64,000 nucleotides of DNA from Erwinia sorbitola (GCF_009738185.1 NZ_CP046509.1:3971501-4035500), one strand, 5' to 3'. Shown: positions 53,636 through 62,255, counted from the stretch's first letter. Numbers and translations are program-made. The notes: generated by a model from the letters alone, not told the origin.

Positions 53636-53846
53636 CCTCATTCCTGCCCGTTTGCCGCTGTTGCAACAACCGCCAGGTTTTACGGCGGTAGTGCCAGTTA
53701 ATAAAAAAATTCGCGATGTTAATGCCCAGAGTTGCCACCGCCACCAGCGCCCCCACCATAAAAGCAATGTCCTGAACCGTATGGCGAGCTGACCACATCA
53801 TGATCGCGCCGATCAGATAAGTGATAAATGAGCTGCTTTTTTCCAT
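53619..53846 (-). CDS. Small phage holin, pinholin-like
   Basis: 75-aa protein with a short, weakly hydrophobic first helix (FITYLIGAIMMW), a strong second helix (IAFMVGALVAVATLGINIANFFI) and a charged C-terminal tail (YRRKTWRLLQQRQ). This layout is that of class II holins such as S21. Pairing with a SAR endolysin fits a pinholin that only depolarises the membrane. First gene of the lysis cassette. Confidence 0.78.
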   Translation of the reverse strand: MEKSSSFITYLIGAIMMWSARHTVQDIAFMVGALVAVATLGINIANFFINWHYRRKTWRLLQQRQTGRNEDEFNS

Positions 53847-54068
53847 CGGTCAGCTCCAGGCAGTTAGCGTACGAATTACAGGATGAAAACAGCGCTTATC
53901 AACGCTGTCGTGAAGCAGGTTATTACTTTTCATATTCCACTCCCCCGTCATGGGTAGGCGATAAACAGAAAAGGCAGAGAAAGGAGCGAGTGTCTCCCCG
54001 CAGTCTCGCTTTGCCTGGTAAGCACAGGCAGTGTGCTTTTTCGACTATCACTTCTCAATCGGGGGGTG

Positions 54069-54088
54069 TTGTAGGGAAAGTCTGACAA
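54069..54088 (-). promoter_or_regulatory. Ogr/Delta binding site (TTGT-N12-ACAA)
   Basis: TTGT at 54069-54072 and ACAA at 54085-54088 are separated by exactly 12 bp. This is the dyad bound by P2-type Ogr/Delta activators, centred near -55 of late promoters. It lies upstream of the holin gene in the transcribed direction, and Ogr is encoded in the same remnant. Confidence 0.65.
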
Positions 54089-54150
54089 CGATATGCCGCC
54101 TGCCAGGCAAACGCTTTTCATAATTAAGCGGGCAACGGCGGTGAAAAGAT

Positions 54151-54174
54151 AAAAAAAGCCCCCTAAATGGGGGC
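54151..54174 (-). terminator. Terminator of the LexA-box small gene
   Basis: On the minus strand GCCCCC-ATTTAG-GGGGGC is followed by seven T (complement of 54151-54157). It separates the LexA-box gene from the lysis genes, so the latter need their own promoter. Confidence 0.9.
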
Positions 54175-54274
54175 ATCAGCAGAACTACACGAAGTGGGGG
54201 AAGAGTCCTTTCGGCGCACGTGTGGTCTGAGTCTCCAGTCTGCAAGGGGTAGCTGGAAAACAGTAATAAAAGCC

Positions 54275-54463
54275 TTAACTCTCGTTCGGCGGAGAAAAGA
54301 CCACCGAAAAATGGGAGTTTTTAAGCTCCACTCCGCTGGCGATTTCGGCAATCAAATGCAGCGCGATCTCGCGATCCCGCTCCCGGCAAACTCCTTCAGA
54401 GGTTAATCTTGCTATCAGTTCCACGCGCTCCAGAATTACTCTTTCGGCTAATTCTTTGTCCAC
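54275..54463 (-). CDS. Small LexA-box-controlled phage protein, unknown
   Basis: 62-aa protein from GTG 54463 with AGGAGG at about 7 nt. Mostly helical and charged: MDKELAERVILERVELIARL ... CRERDREIALHLIAEIASG. It does not look like DinI by eye. A near-perfect LexA box lies 17 bp upstream, the arrangement of the Tum antirepressor gene in phage 186, so an anti-CI role is possible but unproven. Confidence 0.65.
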   Translation of the reverse strand: MDKELAERVILERVELIARLTSEGVCRERDREIALHLIAEIASGVELKNSHFSVVFSPPNES

Positions 54464-54479
54464 AATTCCCCCTCCTTAT

Positions 54480-54499
54480 TACTGTATATACATACAGTA
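54480..54499. promoter_or_regulatory. LexA box
   Basis: TACTGTATATACATACAGTA matches the consensus TACTGTATATATATACAGTA at 19 of 20 positions, with both CTGT/ACAG ends intact. It is 17 bp from the GTG of the 62-aa gene, so transcription should be SOS-induced. Confidence 0.9.
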
Positions 54500-54781
54500 G
54501 CATAGCGCTAACTAATAAGAAAAGTTTTTTACCAATGCCAGGGGAAATCCTTATCACCATGATAATCATCAAATTAATACCCTGAGACGATTGGATCAAT
54601 TCTCCGGCTCTGGCAGCATTTGTCCTTGTTTTTCACAGCAGCACCTTACCTTTCAGCGTAAACAAGCAGGGTTGGCTAAGGGGGTATTAATTAGCATTCC
54701 TGATGTGCTGTCAGACGGATAGCGTATCTGATTTGTCGATAAATCCCCTTTAAACACCTGTCCTCAGCTGAGTAACGCGAG

Positions 54782-54798
54782 ATTCACTAAAGATGAAT
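54782..54798. promoter_or_regulatory. CI operator candidate upstream of cI
   Basis: ATTCACTAAAGATGAAT has arms ATTCA/TGAAT and shares 14 of 17 positions with the palindrome upstream of ogr at 52507. Confidence 0.5.
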
Positions 54799-54962
54799 GT
54801 TGTGGCTGAAATAGCAAAGGAGAGGGGGTTTTCAGGTTGTAAAAATGACCACTTTCGGGCAAAATTATGGGTAATTTATGTGCTCGCCATCCTGATGTAC
54901 TCATAAAGCTACAAGTTTCACTGCACATCCCCAAAAGATGAATTAACCAGGAGTTTGAGAGA

Positions 54963-55577
54963 GTGAGCCTTAAAATCGATTTCCAAAGCGGCGCCAAAGA
55001 AGTGCTGGATCGGGTGCTCCAGGCGTACGGGTTTACCACTAAACTGGCGCTGGCTGAACATCTGGGTATCGCCAGCAGCAGCCTTGCTAATCGCTATTCG
55101 CGCGGCCACTTCCCTTCAGATATTGTGATTCGCTGCATGGCTGATACCCAGGCTTCATTACAGTGGCTGGCTACCGGGGAGGGAGAACCCTTTTCCGGCA
55201 CACCGGCCGAAAAGTGCTCTGCATCTTCACAAAATGAAAACTTACTGTCGCTTCCCCGTCAACGTCTTGATGCCGGTAAGCTGACCGATCTCACCAGCAT
55301 CACGCTGGAGACCGCCTTCTTTGAAACCTGGCCTGCCCGCATTATGCAGCCGCTGCTGATCGTTGATGGTCATCAGCAGTTTATTGCCGAGAAAGCTTTT
55401 GGCGAGATCCTCGACGGCGACTGGCTGGTATCGCTGGAGGGCCAGGTCAGCATCCGCACCCTGACGCGCATCCCGCCGGGGCGAGTGCGGGTTGCCAGCG
55501 GTCAGCAGCAGTTTGAGTGCGCTCTTAATGAGCTGGTTCCGCTGGCGCGTATCGTGGTTGCCTGCAAGCCGGTGTAA
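54963..55577 (+). CDS. cI: Phage 186-type CI repressor
   Basis: 204-aa repressor with an N-terminal helix-turn-helix (VLDRVLQAYGFTTKLALAEHLGIASSSLANRYSRGHFPSDIVIRC, residues about 14-57), the SLQWLATGEGEPF end of the Bac_CI domain, and a C-terminal oligomerisation domain (IMQPLLIVDG ... DGDWLVSLEGQVSIRTLTRIPPG). There is no Ala-Gly cleavage site of the LexA type, as in 186 CI, which is inactivated by an antirepressor instead. The start is GTG 54963 after AGGAG. It is transcribed opposite to the rest of the remnant. Confidence 0.87.
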   Translation: MSLKIDFQSGAKEVLDRVLQAYGFTTKLALAEHLGIASSSLANRYSRGHFPSDIVIRCMADTQASLQWLATGEGEPFSGTPAEKCSASSQNENLLSLPRQRLDAGKLTDLTSITLETAFFETWPARIMQPLLIVDGHQQFIAEKAFGEILDGDWLVSLEGQVSIRTLTRIPPGRVRVASGQQQFECALNELVPLARIVVACKPV

Positions 55578-55599
55578 CGTTGCAGGCCCGTATACCCTG

Positions 55600-56595
55600 C
55601 TAGATGGTTTCGCCCATAAATATCTGATAGCTCAGATCGACCGAATCAGCAGAAAAACGGCTGTCGCTAATTTTTTTTAGCAGCAGTTCGGCGGCGGTAT
55701 AGCCGATAGCGTAGCGTGGGGTAATAACGCTGGCCATGGTTGGGTACATTTCGCGGCTGATATCCAGCCCGTGGAATCCGGCAATGGCAATGCGTCCAGG
55801 AACAGCAATGCCGTGGCGCTGACAGTGCAGCAGCGCCCCCAGCGCGAGGTCGTCATTAGTGCAGAAGATCGCGTCGAGATCCGGAAACCGCTCCAGCGCG
55901 CTGGCCAGCATCGCAGCGCCCAGCTTCTGCGATGAGATTGCCTTCGGATTGACCCGATCCCCCGTACCGCCCCGCTCCTCCATCGCCTGACAGTAACCGC
56001 GATAGCGAAACTCATCGCGGCGATCGTCCTGCGAACCAAAGTAGATCACCCGTTTTCGCCCCTGGTCGAGCAGCGTACGGGTCATATCGTAGCCCGCACT
56101 GAAGTTGTTAAAACCTACCTGCATATCCAGACAGCTGCCCTGAGTATCCATGACTTCGACAATCGGGATCTGCGCCGCCCTCAGGTACTTCACAGCGCGC
56201 AGGGTATGATCCTTTTCGCTGAGAATAATGCCGTCAATGTTATACGACAGCAGATTGATGATCTGCTCCTCTTCCGTCTGTTTGTCGTAGTTATAGTTGG
56301 CGATCAGCGTCTGATAGCGCCCCTCTTTGGTGGCCGCCTCAATTCCGCTCAGGAGATCGGCAAAGATCTGATTTTTAAACGAGGGGATCAGCACGCCCAG
56401 AGTGTAGCTTTTGGAACTCAGCAGCATCTCCGGCGCACGGTTGGGAATATAGTTAATTTCTTCAATAATTTGCGCGATCTTCGCTCCGGTTTCCGGCGAT
56501 ACACGGTCGGGTGTGCGCAGATAGCGGCTGACCGTCATTTTGGTGACGCCTGCCAGCGTAGCGATGTCCTGAAGCGATATACGATGAGCACGCAT
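55600..56595 (-). CDS. idnR: IdnR/GntR-like LacI-family regulator of idonate/gluconate genes
   Basis: 331-aa repressor/activator. RISLQDIATLAGVTKMTVSRYLRTPDRVSPETG (HTH) and EEINYIPNRAPEMLLSSKSYTLGVLIPSFKNQIFADLL match E. coli IdnR closely. ATG 56595 aligns with the family start; an in-frame extension runs into a palindrome. It is the last gene in the order idnD-idnO-idnT-idnR, as in E. coli. A matching site is at 60007-60022. Confidence 0.92.
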   Translation of the reverse strand: MRAHRISLQDIATLAGVTKMTVSRYLRTPDRVSPETGAKIAQIIEEINYIPNRAPEMLLSSKSYTLGVLIPSFKNQIFADLLSGIEAATKEGRYQTLIANYNYDKQTEEEQIINLLSYNIDGIILSEKDHTLRAVKYLRAAQIPIVEVMDTQGSCLDMQVGFNNFSAGYDMTRTLLDQGRKRVIYFGSQDDRRDEFRYRGYCQAMEERGGTGDRVNPKAISSQKLGAAMLASALERFPDLDAIFCTNDDLALGALLHCQRHGIAVPGRIAIAGFHGLDISREMYPTMASVITPRYAIGYTAAELLLKKISDSRFSADSVDLSYQIFMGETI

Positions 56596-56619
56596 CGGGT
56601 GTTTCCATTCAATGTGAAA

Positions 56620-56641
56620 GGGGCCAGGCATGCCTGACCCC
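56620..56641. repeat. Single GGGGCCAGG-CATG-CCTGACCCC palindrome
   Basis: A 22-bp near-palindrome of the same type as the arrays at 13233, 31322 and 62968, here as one copy between idnT and idnR (84-bp gap). Confidence 0.8.
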
Positions 56642-56679
56642 TGCGGGAATTGTTGCTGATGGGGCTGATTTTGCCGATA

Positions 56680-57999
56680 TTAATGAATTATCGCATTCAG
56701 AATCAATACACCCCCAAGGCCGAGGAAGGAGATCAAGGTCTCCATCACCGTCCAGGTTTTCAGCGTCTCGGTCACGCTCAGGTTAAAGTAGCCTTTAAAC
56801 AGCCAGAAGCCTGGGTCGTTAACGTGAGAAGCAATAACACTGCCGGATCCAACCGCCAGCACCATCAGCGCCGGATCTGCGTGGGTGATAGCGATAATTG
56901 GCGTCACAATACCGGCGGTAGTAATCGCGGCCACGGTGGCGGAACCCAGCGCGATACGCAGCATCGCCGCGACCGTCCAGCACATCAGCAGCGGAGAGAG
57001 TGAAGAGCCTTTCATCATATCGGCGATATAGTTGCCCACGCCGCTGTCCACCAGCACCTGTTTAAAGGCACCGCCACCGGCAATGATAAAGACGATCATG
57101 GCAATAGCGGCAATCGACGAGCCGCACATCTCCATCACTTCTTCCATTTTACGCCCGTTGCGCAGGCCGAGGGTGAATACCGCGATAACTACCGAGATAA
57201 ACAGCGCCACCGCCGGGTTACCGATAAATTCAAAGAACTGGCGCAGTACGTTCTCTTTTGGTGTGGTCAGCTCAAACACCGCAGCAACTGCCATCAGGAT
57301 CACCGGGATCACCGCCGCGAAGATGCTGGTCCAGAAGCCCGGCATTTCATGATCTTCAAAGATTTTTGGGTTATAGAGTCCTTCCGGTGGTGATTTTTCG
57401 AAGCCTTTCAGGAATTTCGAGAAGATCGGACCGGCGATAATTACCGTTGGAATGGTGATAATCATCCCGTAGAGCAGCGTAGTACCGAGGTTAGCGCCAA
57501 AGATAGTGGCAATGGCAGTCGGCCCCGGATGCGGCGGCAGGAAGCAGTGCGTGACTGACAGCGCGGCAACCATCGGAACGCCAACGTAGAGCAGTGGCAT
57601 CCCCGATGCGGCCACCACGGTAAAGACCAGCGGTAACAGCAGCACGAAGCCAATCTCATAGAACATCGCCAGGCCAACGATCAGTCCGGTAACCATCAGC
57701 GCCCACTGTACGCGCTGCTTTCCAAAGGAGGCGATGAGCGTAGTAGCCACGCGTTGAGCCGCTCCGGTATCCGATACCAGCTTGCCGAGCATCGCCCCGA
57801 AGCCAAGAATCAGTGCCAGGCTGCCGAGCGTACCGCCAACCCCTTTTTGAATTGAAGCAATGACCGCCAGCGGCGTCATCCCCTCCGCAATCCCTACCAC
57901 GGCCGACACAAAGATTAAGGCGATAAAGCCGTTGACCTTGAAGAAGATCATCAGCACAAGCAGCAGGATTACGCCAATAGCTATTATTGTAATGGGCAT
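56680..57999 (-). CDS. idnT: Gluconate/L-idonate permease IdnT (GntP family)
   Basis: 439-aa H+ symporter of the Gnt family, the length of E. coli IdnT. MPITIIAIGVILLLVLMIFFKVNGF at the start, about 12-14 membrane segments, and conserved THCFLPPHPGPTAIA and SHVNDPGFWLFKGYF motifs. ATG 57999 follows AGGAAG. Imports L-idonate, 5-ketogluconate or gluconate. Confidence 0.93.
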   Translation of the reverse strand: MPITIIAIGVILLLVLMIFFKVNGFIALIFVSAVVGIAEGMTPLAVIASIQKGVGGTLGSLALILGFGAMLGKLVSDTGAAQRVATTLIASFGKQRVQWALMVTGLIVGLAMFYEIGFVLLLPLVFTVVAASGMPLLYVGVPMVAALSVTHCFLPPHPGPTAIATIFGANLGTTLLYGMIITIPTVIIAGPIFSKFLKGFEKSPPEGLYNPKIFEDHEMPGFWTSIFAAVIPVILMAVAAVFELTTPKENVLRQFFEFIGNPAVALFISVVIAVFTLGLRNGRKMEEVMEMCGSSIAAIAMIVFIIAGGGAFKQVLVDSGVGNYIADMMKGSSLSPLLMCWTVAAMLRIALGSATVAAITTAGIVTPIIAITHADPALMVLAVGSGSVIASHVNDPGFWLFKGYFNLSVTETLKTWTVMETLISFLGLGGVLILNAIIH

Positions 58000-58102
58000 A
58001 AAGCACTTCCTATAGGTGAGGTAAAAAGTTTGGTAATCACTCTTATCCATAAGATTTCAGGTTGCAGCCAGCACTGCGGCAACCTGAAAGATAAAGCATA
58101 GG

Positions 58103-58867
58103 TCAGACCGCGACGCGCATACCGCCATCAACAAAAAGTAAGTGTCCGTTCACAAAATCAGAGGCTTTCGAGGCAAGAAACACCGCTGCACCAATCAGCT
58201 CTTCCGGGTTACCCCAGCGCGCCGCAGGTGTACGTTTGCATAGCCAGGAGGTGAAAGCTTCATCATCGGCCAGCGCCTGGGTCATCTCAGTTTTGAAGTA
58301 GCCCGGTGCGATGCCGTTGACCTGTATATTGTGGCGCGCCAGTTCTACACACATACCGCGTGTCAGCATGGTGACCGCCCCTTTCGATGCCGCATAAGGG
58401 GTGATGGTGTCGCGCCCCAGTTCACTTTGCATCGAACCAATATTGATGATTTTTCCCTGCTGACGCGTCACCATCTGGCGGGCAACCGCCTGAGATACCA
58501 GGAACACTGCCGTCTGGTTTACCGCTATCACATCGTTCCAGTCCTGCTCCGGAAACTCCAGAAACGGGCGGCGGCGCTGGATCCCTGCGTTGTTCACCAG
58601 CACATCAATCGGGCCGATTTCACGTTCAATCTTCTCGACGCCAGCATTCACCTCCGCAGATTGCGTCACATTAAACGCCACGGCATGAGCCTTGAAACCC
58701 TGCTGTTGCAGATCTGCCGCGGCTTTCTCAGCGCCCTGCTGGGTGGTGGCGTTAATGATCACTTCGGCCCCGGCCTGTGCCAGACCTTTCGCCATCAAAA
58801 AACCAATGCCGCGTCCGGAGCCGGTGATCAGTACACGTTTATTTTCGAGCGAGAAAAGCGTCGTCAT
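58103..58867 (-). CDS. idnO: Gluconate 5-dehydrogenase IdnO (SDR)
   Basis: 254-aa classical short-chain dehydrogenase reducing 5-keto-D-gluconate to gluconate. TGSGRGIG cofactor motif, NNAG, catalytic Ser in NIGSMQSE and YAASK. ATG 58867 gives the E. coli length and places AAGGG at a good distance; ATG 58873 sits directly on it. It begins 9 bp after idnD. Confidence 0.94.
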   Translation of the reverse strand: MTTLFSLENKRVLITGSGRGIGFLMAKGLAQAGAEVIINATTQQGAEKAAADLQQQGFKAHAVAFNVTQSAEVNAGVEKIEREIGPIDVLVNNAGIQRRRPFLEFPEQDWNDVIAVNQTAVFLVSQAVARQMVTRQQGKIINIGSMQSELGRDTITPYAASKGAVTMLTRGMCVELARHNIQVNGIAPGYFKTEMTQALADDEAFTSWLCKRTPAARWGNPEELIGAAVFLASKASDFVNGHLLFVDGGMRVAV

Positions 58868-58876
58868 GGTCATCCC

Positions 58877-59908
58877 TTAAAAAGTCAGCTGCACTTTGGC
58901 GGCCTGGGTTTTATCACCGGCAAATTGCAGCGCAGCGTCAATGTTCTGGTAGTCGTATTCGCCGCTGAACAGCGGCAGCGGGTTTACCGTTCCGTTACCC
59001 AGCCACTCAACCGCAGTGTTGAACTCGGTGGTGAAGCGGAACGATCCGACCAGTTTGATCTCTTTGGCAATCAGCATCATGATCGGGAAGCCAGGCACAT
59101 CACCGCCCATCCCCACCTGTACCAGAGTGCCTTTTGCTCGCGTCACTTCCAGACAGCGCGTCAGTGAAGAGGGGTGGCCGGAGGCTTCAAACGCCACGTC
59201 AAAATAGCCTTTCTCGGCCAGATACGGGGTAAAATCACCGCTGGCAGCGTGAAGGGTGCTGGTAGCGCCCATTGCCGTTGCCATTGCCAGTGAGCGCTCG
59301 CTGACGTCGGCGCAAACCACTTCCGCCGCCCCTTTTGCCCTGGCTGCCGCCGCAATCAGGCAGCCGATCGGACCAACGCCGGAGATAAAGACTTTTTTGC
59401 CGTGCAGATCGCCGCCCTGGTTAGCCGCATGAATGCAGACCGCGAGAGGTTCAGCAAACACCATCACCTTATCGTCGGCGGTATTATCGAAGGGAATGCA
59501 CTGGCTGCTGTCGACCACTTTGTACTGAGTGAAACCGCCGTCCACGTGCGGGTAGTACATCGCGCTGCCAAAGAAACGCATGGTGGTGCACTGATTTTCT
59601 TCCTGCGCCAGGCAATATTTACACTCACCGCAGGGTTTAGAGGGGTTTACCGCAACTTTCTGATTCTCTTTAAGCGCCGGATTGTCACTTTTCACCACAT
59701 AGCCAATCACTTCATGGCCCAGGATCATCGGCATTTTTACCGCAAAGCTGCCCACTTTGCCGTGCTGATAGTAGTGCAGATCTGAACCGCAAATGCCGCC
59801 GCGTGTAATGCGTACCAGCGTCCCTGTGCCCTGATAGTTGACCTGCTGGCTGATAACTTCGACCTGCTCTTTACCGTTAATCATGCAGGATTGCGTAAGG
59901 GTACTCAT
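58877..59908 (-). CDS. idnD: L-idonate 5-dehydrogenase IdnD
   Basis: 343-aa zinc MDR dehydrogenase oxidising L-idonate to 5-ketogluconate. Catalytic zinc residues lie in GGICGSDLHYYQHG and GHEVIG, structural zinc in CGECKYCLAQEENQC, and the cofactor motif is ISGVGPIGCLIAAAARAKGA. ATG 59908 follows GGAG and gives the E. coli length. First gene of the idn operon, with CRP and GntR/IdnR sites upstream. Confidence 0.94.
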   Translation of the reverse strand: MSTLTQSCMINGKEQVEVISQQVNYQGTGTLVRITRGGICGSDLHYYQHGKVGSFAVKMPMILGHEVIGYVVKSDNPALKENQKVAVNPSKPCGECKYCLAQEENQCTTMRFFGSAMYYPHVDGGFTQYKVVDSSQCIPFDNTADDKVMVFAEPLAVCIHAANQGGDLHGKKVFISGVGPIGCLIAAAARAKGAAEVVCADVSERSLAMATAMGATSTLHAASGDFTPYLAEKGYFDVAFEASGHPSSLTRCLEVTRAKGTLVQVGMGGDVPGFPIMMLIAKEIKLVGSFRFTTEFNTAVEWLGNGTVNPLPLFSGEYDYQNIDAALQFAGDKTQAAKVQLTF

Positions 59909-59969
59909 GGTGATCTCCAGGACGTTTCGATTTATTGCGCCTATCAAATCGATATTTAAGATGCAAAAC

Positions 59970-59985
59970 TGTGAAACCGATCACT
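59970..59985 (-). promoter_or_regulatory. CRP site upstream of idnD
   Basis: TGTGA-AACCGA-TCACT is one base from the symmetric CRP core (TGTGA-N6-TCACA), about 62 bp upstream of the idnD start. Catabolite control is as in E. coli idn. Confidence 0.75.
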
Positions 59986-60006
59986 AAAAATCATGTTACT
60001 AAATCA

Positions 60007-60022
60007 ATGTTACGCATAACGT
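60007..60022 (-). promoter_or_regulatory. GntR/IdnR-type operator
   Basis: ATGTTACGCATAACGT resembles the ATGTTA-N4-TAACAT operator shared by GntR and IdnR, with 6 of 8 positions paired. It is placed between idnD and fadH. Confidence 0.65.
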
Positions 60023-60117
60023 GAACCACGTTGTCCTTTCTCCCGGCGCTATTCAGTGGCATGCATCACAAAGCGATTAACTGCACTTTCATCGCGCTCA
60101 TTTGACCGCTACAGTAA

Positions 60118-60134
60118 AACTCATCCGACCACTT
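60118..60134 (+). promoter_or_regulatory. FadR-like site before fadH
   Basis: AACTCATCCGACCACTT retains the TCCGAC centre and ACT/TT ends of the FadR consensus (AGCTGGTCCGACNTGTT), about 16 bp before the fadH start. In E. coli fadH is repressed by FadR. Confidence 0.5.
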
Positions 60135-60149
60135 CAGGAATCGCTGACG

Positions 60150-62147
60150 ATGAGCCTGTCACTGTTCACCCCGCTGGATCTGGGTTTTACCCAGCTTAAA
60201 AACCGTTTTCTGATGGGATCGATGCATACCGGGCTGGAAGAGCACCCGGATGGCGCAGCCCGGCTGGCGGCGTTCTATGCCGAACGCGCTCGCGCCGGAG
60301 TGGCGCTGATTGTGACCGGCGGCATTGCCCCTTCACCAGAGGGCGTGGTGAGCGCCGGGGCATCGGTGCTGAATGAGGAGAGCCAGCTGGAACATCACCG
60401 GCAGGTAACGGACGCAGTACATCAGGCAGGTGGCAAAATCGCTATGCAGATCCTGCACGCCGGGCGCTACAGCTATCAGCCCGCGCTGGTGGCCCCTTCC
60501 GCTCTTCAGGCCCCGATCAACCCGTTTTGCCCTCGTGAGCTGACTCGTCATGAGATTCTGCAACTGATTGCTGATTACGCCCGCTGTGCTCGTCTGGCGC
60601 AGCAGGCGGGCTACGACGGCGTAGAGATTATGGCCTCCGAAGGCTATCTGATTAACCAGTTTCTGGTGGCACACACTAACCAGCGCAGCGATGAATGGGG
60701 CGGCAGCGAAGAGCATCGCCAGCGTTTTGCCCTCGCGATCCTGCGCGCAGTGCGCGAGGCGGTGGGTAGCGAATTTATTATTATTTTCCGCCTGTCGATG
60801 CTGGATCTGGTGGAACAGGGCAGTACGCTGGAGCAAACCATTCGCCTGGCACAGGCGGTGGAACAGGCCGGAGCGACCCTGATTAATACCGGTATCGGCT
60901 GGCATGAGGCACGCATTCCGACCATTGCCACCTCCGTGCCGCGCGCGGCCTTTGCCTGGGTGACTCAGGCATTGAAACAGCACGTTACTATCCCGCTGAT
61001 TGCCACCAACCGTATTAACCACCCTGATGTAGCGCAGCGCGTGCTGGATGAAGGCTGTGCCGATATGGTATCGATGGCGCGCCCGTTTCTCGCTGACCCT
61101 GAGTTTGTGCTAAAAGCGCAGCAGGGGCGCAGCGATGAGATTAATACCTGCATCGGCTGTAATCAGGCCTGTCTTGACCAGATTTTCGCAGGCAAGCTGA
61201 CCTCCTGTCTGGTCAACCCCCGTGCCTGCCATGAAACGGAACTGGTGCAAATGCCTGCGTTGGCGGTAAAAAATCTGGCAGTGGTGGGTGCCGGCCCCGC
61301 CGGACTGGCCTTTGCGGTCAATGCCGCACAGCGCGGTCACCAGGTTACGCTGTTTGATACGCACCCCGAGCCAGGAGGACAGTTTAATATTGCCCGCCAG
61401 ATCCCCGGTAAAGAAGAGTTTAGCGAAACGCTGCGCTACTTCAGGCGTCAGCTTGAGCTGCACCGCGTTACGCTGCGGCTGGGCCATCGCGCCACCGTGG
61501 AGGATTTAACCACATTTGATGAGGTGGTGCTGGCTACCGGCATTGTGCCGCGTACCCCGCCGATCCCGGGTATCGATCACCCCTGCGTACTGAGTTATCT
61601 GGAGGTAATCCGCGACAAGAAACCGGTTGGCCAACGCGTGGCGATTATCGGTGCTGGCGGCATTGGTTTCGATACTGCGGAGTATCTGGTGGCGTCGGCA
61701 CAGGATATTAGCGGCTTCTGTCAGGAGTGGGGCATTGACCGCACCCTCACCCGGCCAGGCGGGCTGCTGCCGCCAGAGAAGCCTGAATCCAGGCGTCAGG
61801 TGTGGCTGTTACAGCGCAAACCTGGCAAGCCGGGGGCCGGACTGGCAAAAACCACAGGCTGGATCCATCGTGCCAGCCTGCAAATGCACGGCGTACAGAT
61901 GTGGGGCAGCGTCGAGTATCAGCAGATTGATGATCAGGGCCTGCATCTGCTGGTGAACGGCGAACCGCAGCTGCTGGCCGTCGATAATGTGGTGATCTGC
62001 GCCGGGCAGGAGCCGGAGCGCTCGCTGGCGGATGCCCTGCTGGCACAGGGGATTGCTGTGCATATTATTGGCGGCGCTGACGTGGCACAGGAGCTTGACG
62101 CGCGGCGGGCAATCGCTCAGGGCACCCTGCTGGCGCTGGCGATATAA
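60150..62147 (+). CDS. fadH: 2,4-dienoyl-CoA reductase FadH
   Basis: 665-aa iron-sulfur flavoenzyme for beta-oxidation of unsaturated fatty acids. An N-terminal OYE-like TIM barrel (FTPLDLGFTQLKNRFLMGSMHTGLEE; Tyr in EGYLINQF; His in GIGWHEAR) is followed by the 4Fe-4S motif CIGCNQACLDQIF ... CLVNPRACHE and an FAD/NADPH domain (VVGAGPAGLAFAVNAAQRGH, IIGAGGIGFDTAEYL). ATG 60150 aligns with E. coli; AGGAA lies upstream. Confidence 0.96.
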   Translation: MSLSLFTPLDLGFTQLKNRFLMGSMHTGLEEHPDGAARLAAFYAERARAGVALIVTGGIAPSPEGVVSAGASVLNEESQLEHHRQVTDAVHQAGGKIAMQILHAGRYSYQPALVAPSALQAPINPFCPRELTRHEILQLIADYARCARLAQQAGYDGVEIMASEGYLINQFLVAHTNQRSDEWGGSEEHRQRFALAILRAVREAVGSEFIIIFRLSMLDLVEQGSTLEQTIRLAQAVEQAGATLINTGIGWHEARIPTIATSVPRAAFAWVTQALKQHVTIPLIATNRINHPDVAQRVLDEGCADMVSMARPFLADPEFVLKAQQGRSDEINTCIGCNQACLDQIFAGKLTSCLVNPRACHETELVQMPALAVKNLAVVGAGPAGLAFAVNAAQRGHQVTLFDTHPEPGGQFNIARQIPGKEEFSETLRYFRRQLELHRVTLRLGHRATVEDLTTFDEVVLATGIVPRTPPIPGIDHPCVLSYLEVIRDKKPVGQRVAIIGAGGIGFDTAEYLVASAQDISGFCQEWGIDRTLTRPGGLLPPEKPESRRQVWLLQRKPGKPGAGLAKTTGWIHRASLQMHGVQMWGSVEYQQIDDQGLHLLVNGEPQLLAVDNVVICAGQEPERSLADALLAQGIAVHIIGGADVAQELDARRAIAQGTLLALAI

Positions 62148-62255
62148 TCGACATCAGGCGGAACCCATCTTCGGTTCCGCTCTTATCCTGATAGTGTCCG
62201 CCCGGTTTTCCCGGTAGCATCTTAAAGATAAAGATCTGCCTGGAAGGAAAATCCA

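Larger units (their letters stand above)
53847..54274. other. Control region of the lysis cassette
   Basis: 428 bp without a gene. It holds a terminator for the upstream small gene (54151-54174) and an Ogr-type site (54069-54088), then about 220 bp of leader to the holin start. Only a weak -10-like GATAGT (54049-54044) was seen. Confidence 0.55.
54464..54962. other. Divergent region between the LexA-controlled gene and cI
   Basis: 499 bp without a credible gene. It contains the LexA box at its left end and CI-operator-like ATTCACTAAAGATGAAT (54782-54798), with a further half site AAAGATGAAT near 54934-54943, just before the cI start. Confidence 0.5.
52226..55577. mobile_element. P2/186-type prophage remnant reduced to regulation and lysis genes
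   Basis: Contains ogr, lysC-lysB-endolysin-holin, a LexA-box small gene and a CI repressor, with no integrase, replication, capsid, tail or terminase genes. It is flanked by the M19 dipeptidase and idnR. No flanking direct repeat (att) could be identified by eye. All ORFs in it look intact, which is unusual for a decayed prophage. Confidence 0.85.

Noticed and set aside
58331..59167. 278-aa plus-strand ORF opposite idnO/idnD
   Set aside because: It is a His/Arg-rich antisense shadow of two well-supported dehydrogenase genes.
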